From NCBI RefSeq assembly GCF_000190435.1, contig NC_015152.1, positions 1,928,458-1,992,457 of the forward strand: a stretch of 64,000 nt of DNA, given 5' to 3'. The notes below the pieces were generated by a model, which had not been told where the DNA came from, did not search any database, and worked only from the letters and a program-made list of their open reading frames with translations. Shown here piece by piece: positions 53,037-61,054 of the stretch. The translations under genes and the position numbers were made by a program. Positions within the stretch are counted from its first letter, which is position 1, and the number at the start of each line of letters is the position of its first letter. Origin of the DNA: Sphaerochaeta globosa str. Buddy. GTDB lineage: Bacteria > Spirochaetota > Spirochaetia > Sphaerochaetales > Sphaerochaetaceae.

Positions 53037-55916
53037 CTAGATTCTTCCCATCTCCTTCAGGATTTTCTCCGGTGTAAAGGGCCAATTTCGCATCCAGACA
53101 CCTACTGCATCATGGATTGCGATGGCTATGGCGGGCGCTGCTCCGTTGGTGGCGATTTCACTGATGGATTTGGCTCCATAGGGGCCGGCCTCATCATTGA
53201 TATCGATCAGGATCGCCTTGAAATCCTCGGGCTTCTCACTGATCATCGGAACACCGTAATCACCAAGCGTGGGATTGAGGCACACACCATTCTCATCCAA
53301 AATCATCTGTTCGTAGAGCGTATGACCGATGGACTTGAGAGCCGCACCATACATCTGGCAGAGTGCAAGTTCCGGGTTGATCGGGGTTCCCGCATCCTGC
53401 AAGGCGTAGAACTTCTGCACCTTGATTTGTCCTGTACGCACATTGACGGCGACCTGGGCAAAATGTGCTCCATAGGGAATGGAGTTGTGGTTTGTGGTGA
53501 AGGAAGCCTTTCCCATCACCTGACCACGCCCGGTACCGGTAAGTGCATCGTGGCTGAGTTTTGCATAGCTGAGCGTCTTGCCCGTCTTGGTGCTATACAC
53601 CTCACCCGGAGCACGGACGACCAAATCCTCGGCGTTCTCCTGCATTTGGTAGGCAGCCTCATCGAGCAGGTTCTTCTTCAAATCCTGGGCAGCCTTGTAT
53701 GATGCCCCACCACTGAAGTAGGTTCCACTGGACGCATAGGCACCGGTGTCGAATGTACAACTGTCTGTATCGCCACTGGTTACCGTCACCTTGTCCAGGG
53801 GTACGCAGAAAGCCTCGCTGATCATTTTGGCACTGATGGTATCCAATCCGGTTCCAAGGTCTGCACCACCGCTGAAAATCTGGAAGGTCCCGTCGGTCAG
53901 AAGCTTGGCCCATGCATTGGAGTGGTCGAGGCCGGGAAGTCCGCTTCCCTGCTGAATCATGGCAAAGCCTTTGCCGATCTTCCAGTCGGGATCGCTCGAT
54001 TTCTCCTTCTTGCCCCACTGTATCATCCGAGCACCCCTCACCAACGCTTCATCAAGACCGCAGGAACCAACGGGAACAACCGTGCCCTCACGACCTTCAC
54101 CCAAGCCCTTGAGGATTTCAAGCATGTACCCGGGTTCGACTTTGTTCTTCATGGCCATCTCGTAGTAGTCAACACCCAGTTGGTCGGCAAGCTCTGCCAT
54201 GCACATCATCAGGGCATAGCTGCCCTTCGGGGCGCCGTAGCCCTGATAGGCACCGGTCGGAGCGATGTTGGTATAGTACGTAATGACATCGAACTTCATG
54301 TTGTCGACTTTCAACAGAGGAAGCGTCTTTGAACATGCATTCATCGGGACGGTGAGGCAATGGTTGCCGTAGGGTCCGGTATTTGCACGGACATCCATGT
54401 ACACTGCAGTAATGGAGCCATCCTTCTTGCCGCCCATCTTCACCGTAACACGCATCGGGTGGCGGGTGGAGTTTGCAATGAACTCCTCCTCCCGGGTATT
54501 TCGGTAAAGAACCGGCTTGCCGGTGATCCATGTGGCATACCCAACCAAATCCTCAACCAAGATATCCTGCTTGCTGCCGTATCCGCCACCAACTCGTTCC
54601 TTGATGACACGGATCTTGTTCTCGGGAATCTGGCATACCCAGGCTACAATGCGCCGTACATGGTAAGGCACCTGGGTGGAGGCATGCATAACCAATCTGC
54701 CACCGTCAATTTTTGCATAGCAAATATGCGGTTCAAGCGGGGTACACTGAATCTGGCTGGTCTGATAGGTTCTTTCCACTACCACGTCAGCTTCCTTGAA
54801 ACCCTTCTCGACATCACCGATATGCCCATGGGCGGCACTTGCGACGTTGTGATGGATATCCCCATGAAGCGGGAACTGATAGATTACCTTTCCATCCCTC
54901 GGGTCGGCTGTCTTGTTGTATTCGTCCAAGTCCTTGGGGGCCCCTGCGCGATACTCAACGATGCCGTTGTGGATCAAGGGGGCACCTTCAGCCATAGCCT
55001 GCTCAACCGTCAAGACAGGCTTGAGGACCTCGTACTCCACTTTGATTGCCGACCGTGCGGCACGGGCCTGCTCGTCGGTCTCTGCAACGATGGCGGCAAC
55101 ACGGTCGCCGACATGGCGGACCTTGCGGTTGAAGAGCCTTCGGTCGTGCGGACTGGGCTCAGGATTGCCCTGTCCTGCCTGCATATAGAAAACATCAGGA
55201 CAATTCTCATGGGTGATGATGGCAATTACGCCTTCCATCTTCTCCGCTTCGCTGGTATCAATCGAGGTTATGTAGGCATGGGCATAGGGACTGCGCAGGA
55301 CAACCATCGAGTAATATCCAGGAAGCACCCTGTCTTCCACGAAGCAGGGCTCACCACTGACTAGCTGCGGTCCATCCACTTTCCCCTTGGGCTTGCCGAT
55401 ATAGGTCAGCTCATCCCTGAAGGAAGGGGCGATTTCGCTTTTGTAGGAACCGGTCTGCATGCGCTCCACTGCCAGCTTGACAGCCAGATAGTAGTGTTCA
55501 TAGCCGGTATCACGGATAAAAATGCCACTGAGCACCTCGTCGATCTGTGCCTTGGTGGGATTGCTCTGTCGTTCGAGCAGCCAAGTCAACAGCAAAGCGG
55601 CAGCCGGAGCATTATAGGCACTCTGCACCACTCCCGCATCAATAAGGGCCTGCTGAACGACGTTGAGGCTTCTGCTTGTTCCCAAGCCTTCTGCGGTGCG
55701 GATAGTCGCACCTTCTGCCTGCGATGCAAGCATGAGGTTGGCATACATCGGAATGTCGTTATAGATAATTGTGTCGCTTCCAGCAAAACCTTCTCGATCA
55801 TCGCTGTCCCGCACGCTGGTGTACCCCAGACGTACAAGCACTGAACGCAAGTCTTCAGAAGCCTCGCAGGTTGTCGTATGGTTCTTGCCGTTTACCGTAA
55901 AGGCAATCTTGTTCAT
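53037..55916 (-). CDS. xdhD: XdhD-type molybdenum hydroxylase (purine dehydrogenase)
   Basis: The 959-residue size and order match E. coli XdhD, thought to oxidise purines. The molybdopterin part runs from about residue 175 to the end: FRDELTYIGKPKG, ERVGGGYGSKQD, GAYQGYGAPKGSY, and GPYGAKSISE, whose Glu is the expected catalytic base. The first about 165 residues have the fold order of a [2Fe-2S] subunit but all cluster cysteines are gone. Such proteins may carry selenium at the Mo site; that needs maturation genes outside the window. The gene overlaps ygfM by 4 bp. Electrons probably leave through YgfM and YgfK. Confidence 0.9.
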   Translation of the reverse strand: MNKIAFTVNGKNHTTTCEASEDLRSVLVRLGYTSVRDSDDREGFAGSDTIIYNDIPMYANLMLASQAEGATIRTAEGLGTSRSLNVVQQALIDAGVVQSAYNAPAAALLLTWLLERQSNPTKAQIDEVLSGIFIRDTGYEHYYLAVKLAVERMQTGSYKSEIAPSFRDELTYIGKPKGKVDGPQLVSGEPCFVEDRVLPGYYSMVVLRSPYAHAYITSIDTSEAEKMEGVIAIITHENCPDVFYMQAGQGNPEPSPHDRRLFNRKVRHVGDRVAAIVAETDEQARAARSAIKVEYEVLKPVLTVEQAMAEGAPLIHNGIVEYRAGAPKDLDEYNKTADPRDGKVIYQFPLHGDIHHNVASAAHGHIGDVEKGFKEADVVVERTYQTSQIQCTPLEPHICYAKIDGGRLVMHASTQVPYHVRRIVAWVCQIPENKIRVIKERVGGGYGSKQDILVEDLVGYATWITGKPVLYRNTREEEFIANSTRHPMRVTVKMGGKKDGSITAVYMDVRANTGPYGNHCLTVPMNACSKTLPLLKVDNMKFDVITYYTNIAPTGAYQGYGAPKGSYALMMCMAELADQLGVDYYEMAMKNKVEPGYMLEILKGLGEGREGTVVPVGSCGLDEALVRGARMIQWGKKEKSSDPDWKIGKGFAMIQQGSGLPGLDHSNAWAKLLTDGTFQIFSGGADLGTGLDTISAKMISEAFCVPLDKVTVTSGDTDSCTFDTGAYASSGTYFSGGASYKAAQDLKKNLLDEAAYQMQENAEDLVVRAPGEVYSTKTGKTLSYAKLSHDALTGTGRGQVMGKASFTTNHNSIPYGAHFAQVAVNVRTGQIKVQKFYALQDAGTPINPELALCQMYGAALKSIGHTLYEQMILDENGVCLNPTLGDYGVPMISEKPEDFKAILIDINDEAGPYGAKSISEIATNGAAPAIAIAIHDAVGVWMRNWPFTPEKILKEMGRI

Positions 55917-56746
55917 TTCGCGCCTCCTTTCAGGAAATCGGCAAAGAGCTGGCCGATGCCTTCGCTGGCGATATATCGTTTGTATTCTGCGCTGCCGACG
56001 CTGTCGTCGATGGCCTTCACTGCATGTTGCACAGCCAGCTGGACATCCGAGCGACTCGTCAACTCTCCGTTTTCGATGGCATTCTCCACATCACTGAGGC
56101 GTTGCACTCCACTTCCATGGACAGCGGCAAACACCCGTACATGGTCGATGACTTGCTCACTGTTGAGGGTTGCCCCGAATCCTACATGCACGGCACTGCG
56201 ATTCTGCACACTGGTTGCATATCGCTTGGAGGCTACAAAGCGCACATCCTTGGAAAGACTTACAGCCAAAAGGAGCGTTCCGCTGAATTGCTGATGATAC
56301 GTATGATATTCCCTGATGGGAATATTATCTTCGCTGTACGCCCCGCCTTCTGTGAGGTTTGCCGTAAGCAGGCGACAACGTGAGGCAAGCAAAGCAGCAC
56401 ACAAATAGGAGTGATCACTCATCAGTGAAAGATTGCCTCCGATGGTGGCCATATTCCTGCGGGTAAAGGACCCACAGGTCAAGGCAGCATCCTTCAGCCA
56501 CTGGGGAACCAGATCCGATTCGATGAGTTGCTGAAACGTCACCATGCTGCCGATGCGAATGGTGGAACCTTCATCGGTGATGGTATTCAAATCCAGCTTC
56601 GCAAGGCTTATGGCAATCTTTGCCTCTACGCCTGAATTGAGCCGGTTGATCTCCGTCCCTCCGGCATACCATACGCTTTTGGCTTTGTTGCGCTTCAGTC
56701 TAAGGGCATCTTCTGTATCCGTTGCAATGAGAAATTCTTGAATCAT
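55913..56746 (-). CDS. ygfM: FAD-binding subunit of the purine dehydrogenase (YgfM type)
   Basis: A 277-residue PCMH-type FAD protein. The flavin contacts YAGGTEINRL (about 27-36) and TRRNMATIGGNLS (about 95-107) are clear. It pairs with XdhD, and overlaps its gene by 4 bp. The 4-bp overlap with the upstream deaminase gene shows a tight operon. No separate [2Fe-2S] subunit gene lies in the cluster, so electrons may pass by another route. Confidence 0.88.
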   Translation of the reverse strand: MIQEFLIATDTEDALRLKRNKAKSVWYAGGTEINRLNSGVEAKIAISLAKLDLNTITDEGSTIRIGSMVTFQQLIESDLVPQWLKDAALTCGSFTRRNMATIGGNLSLMSDHSYLCAALLASRCRLLTANLTEGGAYSEDNIPIREYHTYHQQFSGTLLLAVSLSKDVRFVASKRYATSVQNRSAVHVGFGATLNSEQVIDHVRVFAAVHGSGVQRLSDVENAIENGELTSRSDVQLAVQHAVKAIDDSVGSAEYKRYIASEGIGQLFADFLKGGAK

Positions 56747-58131
56747 ACGACTTCTCCTCTACCAGCTTGTTCCATCATCCGCTTGCTGATCGCATTCGCT
56801 TTCTGTGCAAGCTCCTGTTCGTCATACCCGACCAATTGGCCATGGTCGACTACCACTTTTCCATTGATGATTGTGTAATCTGTATTATGGTTGGTTCCGC
56901 AGAACAGCAGACTGGCCACAGGATCGCTCTGGCTTCCTGCATACGGAAGTGTGGACACATCAAAAATTGCCAAGTCGGCAGCCCATCCTTTCTCCAGTCT
57001 TCCGACCTTTCCAAAGTTAAGCAACTTGGCACCGTTCTCGCTTGCCATGCTGAAAGCCTGGCTGGCAGTCAGCGCATCAGAGCCATAGCGGACTCTCTGC
57101 AGCAGCATGGTCTGGCGAACTTCAGCAAGCATGTCGGAACTGTCGTTGCTTGCACTACCGTCGACGGCAACCGCAACATTGATGCCCATTTCCAACATCT
57201 CCTTGACCCGGCAAATGCCGCTGCCAAGTCGCATATTGGAAGAAGGACAGTGTGCGATATGAGTCTTGGTCTGCTGAAGGATTTTCAGCTCCTCATCATT
57301 GAAGTGAATACCGTGGGCATACCACACATCCTCTCCGATGAGACCGCACTCCTGCATCAAGGCAACCGGTCTCATGCCATACATCTGTTGGCAGAAGTCC
57401 GCTTCATCATAGGTTTCACAGAGGTGGGTATGCAGGCGCACACCATATTGACGTGCCAGCGTGGCAGTGTCTTTCATCAGACTCTTGGTGACACTGAAGG
57501 GGCTGCAGGGAGCCAGGGCAATTTTATGCATGGCATCAGGTGCACCATCGTGATAGGTCTTGATGCAACGTTCACTGTCACGCAAAATCTCGTCTTCAGT
57601 CTGCACAACACTATCGGGAGGAAGCCCGCCATCTTTCTTGCTCAGGCTCATCGAACCACGGGTGGGGCTGAAACGCATGCCCAGCGTATCGGCAGCTTCA
57701 AACTGCAGACCCATCAAGTCACCCTTGAAGGAGCGGGGATATAAATAATGATGATCGGTGGTAAGGGTGCATCCCGTTTTCATCAGCTCGGCCATAGCCA
57801 AGAGGGATGAGTGATACACTGCATCCTCATCGACGTATTTCCAAACCTCATAGAGGAACTTCAACCAATCGAAAAGTTTTGCATTCTGAACTGCAGGATG
57901 ATTGCGGGTAAGTGTTTGGTAAAAATGATGATGGGTGTTCACCAAGCCGGGAATTACCACATGCTTGGAACAATCGATCGTACGCACTTTTCCTGTAGCT
58001 TGCAGATTCCCGTTGGGGGCAATCGCCTCTACTTTATTCCCTACGATCAAAAGGTCGGCACCATGATACTGTGGTCCGTCGAACGTGGGTTGGAGGCAAT
58101 AGATATTTTTCAATAGAAGCGAGGAACTCAT
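56743..58131 (-). CDS. 8-Oxoguanine deaminase-like amidohydrolase
   Basis: A 462-residue TrzN/AtzC-type metal hydrolase. Metal ligands begin at His67-His69 (GLVNTHHHFYQTLTR), with THLCETYDE and HGIHF after, and the VDGSASNDSSDML segment seen in 8-oxoguanine deaminases. It would make uric acid from 8-oxoguanine; a guanine or other purine deaminase role cannot be ruled out. It is the first gene of a unit with ygfM and xdhD, with a promoter and about 218 nt of leader upstream. Confidence 0.8.
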   Translation of the reverse strand: MSSSLLLKNIYCLQPTFDGPQYHGADLLIVGNKVEAIAPNGNLQATGKVRTIDCSKHVVIPGLVNTHHHFYQTLTRNHPAVQNAKLFDWLKFLYEVWKYVDEDAVYHSSLLAMAELMKTGCTLTTDHHYLYPRSFKGDLMGLQFEAADTLGMRFSPTRGSMSLSKKDGGLPPDSVVQTEDEILRDSERCIKTYHDGAPDAMHKIALAPCSPFSVTKSLMKDTATLARQYGVRLHTHLCETYDEADFCQQMYGMRPVALMQECGLIGEDVWYAHGIHFNDEELKILQQTKTHIAHCPSSNMRLGSGICRVKEMLEMGINVAVAVDGSASNDSSDMLAEVRQTMLLQRVRYGSDALTASQAFSMASENGAKLLNFGKVGRLEKGWAADLAIFDVSTLPYAGSQSDPVASLLFCGTNHNTDYTIINGKVVVDHGQLVGYDEQELAQKANAISKRMMEQAGRGEVV

Positions 58132-58349
58132 GCCTTCGAATCTCCTTTGATGAGCAAGGATCGGCTTTTTCCAATGCTTTGGGAAACGATGGACAGCCGG
58201 TCTTGCTGTAACTCGGCTTCGGCATGCGGGCTGTTCCGCAAGGAAGGTGTGGAGAGTAAGGGGTCCCTTCCACTACCTTGGTTCAATCGATGGCACCTCT
58301 CGGACAGAGCCCCTTCTGTATCCTAAAGGCGGGGTAATCCTCCATTGCG
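58132..58349 (-). other. Long structured 5' leader of the deaminase-ygfM-xdhD unit
   Basis: The region from the predicted start site to the ATG holds several hairpins: 58302-58323 (GGATACAG/CTGTCC), 58249-58273 (GTGGA/TCCAC enclosing AGGG/CCCT) and 58226-58239 (GCGG/CCGC). The short frames in it resemble no protein. I matched no known riboswitch class, purine-type included, and no tRNA. A ribosome site (AAAGGAG) precedes the ATG. Confidence 0.45.
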
Positions 58350-58355
58350 TATTTT

Positions 58356-58384
58356 ATAATACAACGGAAGAACCCAAGCTTCAA
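58356..58384 (-). promoter_or_regulatory. Promoter of the deaminase-ygfM-xdhD unit
   Basis: Minus strand TTGAAG (58379-58384), 17 bp, TATTAT (58356-58361). It lies directly after the hairpin that ends the ygeY transcript. Confidence 0.65.
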
Positions 58385-58386
58385 AC

Positions 58387-58412
58387 AGCCACAAGGCAGA
58401 TGCCCTGTGGCT
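58387..58412 (-). terminator. Hairpin after ygeY
   Basis: AGCCACA-GGC/GCC-TGTGGCT (one mismatch, AGAT-type loop), followed on the minus strand by GTTTGAAG. The T tract is short, so termination may be partial. Confidence 0.5.
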
Positions 58413-58452
58413 GAAGTATACCATAACACGCTTACCGATAATACCGGTGTGC

Positions 58453-59670
58453 TTACTTCTTCTCCAGCGAGTAGGGAAGCATGGCATAGAACGCTGCACA
58501 AATCTCCAAATCATCAACTCGGTTGATTTCATTCGGAGCGTGGGCCTGCGATTCATCGCCAGGGCCGAAACCGATGGCAGGGATCTTATGGCGGCCGGTG
58601 GTTGCAACCAAGTTGGTTGAGAAAGTCCACTTATCCACCACTGGCTTCTTGCCGAATAAGGCTTCATGACCGGCAACACCAGCTTTCACCAACTGATGAT
58701 CGGCATCAATCTTCCAAGTCGGGAAGTAGAGCTCTTGGGAGTACTCCTTCTTGGTCCAGCCGATTTTCTCATAGTTGGGCATCTCTACCACAAACGAGGA
58801 AGGATCGTCGCCGGTTGCCTTGCTGATGTAATCGCGAACCTGGCTTATGGCCAACTCTGCATCCTCGCCCCAGGTCAAACGGCGGTCGAGATACAGCATG
58901 GCATAGTCTGCGACTGCGCACTGGCTGGGTCCCTTGACATCCATCTGGCTGACAGTGATGGTTCCCTTACCGAGGAATTTCTCAGCATCGGGTTGCAGAT
59001 CCTTGTTCAGTTGTTCTATTGCCAAGGCTGCCTTTGCTGCCTTGTAAGCTGCGCTGACACCGCGTTCGGGAGCGCTGCCATGGCAGGAAATACCCTTGAG
59101 AATTACCCGGATCTCCATACGGCCGCGATGGCCACGATACAGTCTGCAGCTGGTGGGTTCGGTGGAAACTACCAAATCGGGGCGGAACTTCTCTTCCTCG
59201 ATCAGATACTTCCAGCACATGCCGTCGCAATCCTCTTCCATGACGGTGAAGGTAAAATACACTGTATACTCACCACCGTAGCCGAGTTCCTTGAGAATAC
59301 GTCCGGCTGTGATCATGGAAGCAGCACCACCCTTCTGGTCGCTAGATCCACGGCCCCACACCTTTCCGTCCTTGATCTCACCGCTGAACGGATCGAAATT
59401 CCAGTTCTTCAGGTTGCCGACTTCAACGGTGTCGATATGAGCATCAAAGGCGAGTTTCTTCGGACCATTACCCACGCGTCCGATAACTGAACCCAGACCA
59501 TCAATACGCACTTCATCAAACCCGGCTTCTTCACACAGAGTAACGATAAGGCGGCAAACATCCTCTTCCTGTGAGCTATAGCTCTTAACCTGTACCATCT
59601 TCGAGAGATTGAGAGCCGTATAATCACGGTACTCGGCTGCCTTTGCCCTGATCTGTTCGTGAATTGTCAT
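58453..59670 (-). CDS. ygeY: YgeY-family M20 metallohydrolase
   Basis: A 405-residue zinc hydrolase of the ArgE/DapE type. Metal ligands are visible as His78 (FDAHIDTVEVG), Asp111 (GRGSSDQKGG), the Glu145-Glu146 pair (VMEEDCDG) and Glu171 (STEPTS), with a late His in SQAHAPNE. The YgeY group co-occurs with ygeW, ygfK and ssnA and is assigned to breakdown of purine-derived ureido or amino acids. It lies 47 bp after ssnA in one operon. Confidence 0.9.
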   Translation of the reverse strand: MTIHEQIRAKAAEYRDYTALNLSKMVQVKSYSSQEEDVCRLIVTLCEEAGFDEVRIDGLGSVIGRVGNGPKKLAFDAHIDTVEVGNLKNWNFDPFSGEIKDGKVWGRGSSDQKGGAASMITAGRILKELGYGGEYTVYFTFTVMEEDCDGMCWKYLIEEEKFRPDLVVSTEPTSCRLYRGHRGRMEIRVILKGISCHGSAPERGVSAAYKAAKAALAIEQLNKDLQPDAEKFLGKGTITVSQMDVKGPSQCAVADYAMLYLDRRLTWGEDAELAISQVRDYISKATGDDPSSFVVEMPNYEKIGWTKKEYSQELYFPTWKIDADHQLVKAGVAGHEALFGKKPVVDKWTFSTNLVATTGRHKIPAIGFGPGDESQAHAPNEINRVDDLEICAAFYAMLPYSLEKK

Positions 59671-59717
59671 CTTCCATTTCCCCTTTGACCATAGGTCATA
59701 TCATCATTCTCGCCCGC

Positions 59718-61040
59718 TCAGGGAGCGATTTTGTCTACTTTTTCCCATACGCGCTTGGCAACCTTGGCTGCCTCGGCGTAGATTCTCGGTACATCGAGGT
59801 GAGGAAATTGTCGATTTTCCATCACCAGCTTCCCATTCACCATAACACTCTCAACACAGTTGCTGCTCATTCCCCAGACAAAATGACTTGCAGCATTGCC
59901 CGCAACCAAGGGGGTGGGAGCATGGTAATCACAGATGGTCAGATCGGCCTTGTACCCGGATTCAACCTTTCCGAATTTTCCATCAAAATACTTTTCCACC
60001 AATCGGTTGCCGCGGTTCAGAGCTGCAACATAATCACTAGGCCACCAAGAGCCTCCCTGATCCTTATGCTTGAAGAAAGCAAGCTTGAGCTCCTCGAACA
60101 TATTGCCGCCGCAGCCATCGGTACCGATGACCAGGTTCTTTACGTTCTGGATATGCTTGCAGTACCCCACATTGTTGTTCATGTTGCTGCGACCATTGTG
60201 GGCAAAGAAACAGTTGTGCTCATTGAGTTTCTGAATCTCTTTCTCATTGAGATGCAGCCCGTGTACCAACAGGGTGTTATCGGTCAACAGGTCGAACTTC
60301 TCCAGTCGGTCGATGATATCCAGATGGTACTTGTGATGGCTGAATACGACATCGTACTTGTCTTCCGCAACATGCAGATGCATACCGGACTTTGACTCGC
60401 GCATGGCTTGAGCCATCATCTTCAATCCCTCATCGGGGATGGTGAAGGGTGCATGACCGCCGATCATGCCGCGGACCAAAGGTCTGCTTTTTGCCGACAT
60501 GGCGAAGCGCAGGTTCTCTGCAACGCCCGCCTCAACTTCATCCATGCCACCGTTTCGGTCCGTCACCTCATAACAGGTGGAACCGCGGACGCCTACTTCC
60601 TCCATGCCGTTGGCAATCGTATCGAGGCTGCCGCCGATATAATTGGGACTCGCATGGTGGTCGATGCAGGTAGTGGTTCCACTGGCGATTGCATCGATGG
60701 AACAAATCAGGGAGCTGTAATAACAAGCTTCCTCATCAAGTCCGCGATCAAGACGCCACCACCACTCCTTCAGCACCTGGATGAAATCCTCCTGGGGACC
60801 TGCTGAAATAAGCATGCCTCTGGAAAGCCCCGAATAGTAATGATGATGAGAACAGACATTGCCAGGGATGACGGTCTTGTTCCTTCCATCGATAACCTTA
60901 TCAGCCTTCAGGCCTACAGAAGCATCCTTAGCCACCTTGGTGATGACATCATCGACGATGACGATGTCAACACCTTCGGTTACGGTAAAAGGGCTCTGGG
61001 TCTGCATGACTGTCGTATTGGTAATAACAGTAGTAGCCAC
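59718..61040 (-). CDS. ssnA: SsnA-type amidohydrolase
   Basis: A 440-residue metal-dependent hydrolase of the chlorohydrolase group, starting with GTG at 61040 (AGGAG 6 nt upstream). Metal ligands include His65-His67 in NVCSHHHYYSGL, with MHLHVAED, VHGLHLNE and GTDGCGGNMFEE later. SsnA is required for anaerobic purine use and is thought to open or hydrolyse a ring intermediate. It begins 14 bp after ygfK. Confidence 0.9.
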   Translation of the reverse strand: MATTVITNTTVMQTQSPFTVTEGVDIVIVDDVITKVAKDASVGLKADKVIDGRNKTVIPGNVCSHHHYYSGLSRGMLISAGPQEDFIQVLKEWWWRLDRGLDEEACYYSSLICSIDAIASGTTTCIDHHASPNYIGGSLDTIANGMEEVGVRGSTCYEVTDRNGGMDEVEAGVAENLRFAMSAKSRPLVRGMIGGHAPFTIPDEGLKMMAQAMRESKSGMHLHVAEDKYDVVFSHHKYHLDIIDRLEKFDLLTDNTLLVHGLHLNEKEIQKLNEHNCFFAHNGRSNMNNNVGYCKHIQNVKNLVIGTDGCGGNMFEELKLAFFKHKDQGGSWWPSDYVAALNRGNRLVEKYFDGKFGKVESGYKADLTICDYHAPTPLVAGNAASHFVWGMSSNCVESVMVNGKLVMENRQFPHLDVPRIYAEAAKVAKRVWEKVDKIAP

Positions 61041-61054
61041 AGCGTTCTCCTAAA

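Noticed and set aside
58132-58452. tRNA (including selenocysteine tRNA) in the gap before ygeY
   Set aside because: GGTTCAATC resembles a T-loop, but there is no matching acceptor stem, anticodon arm or CCA end at the right spacing.
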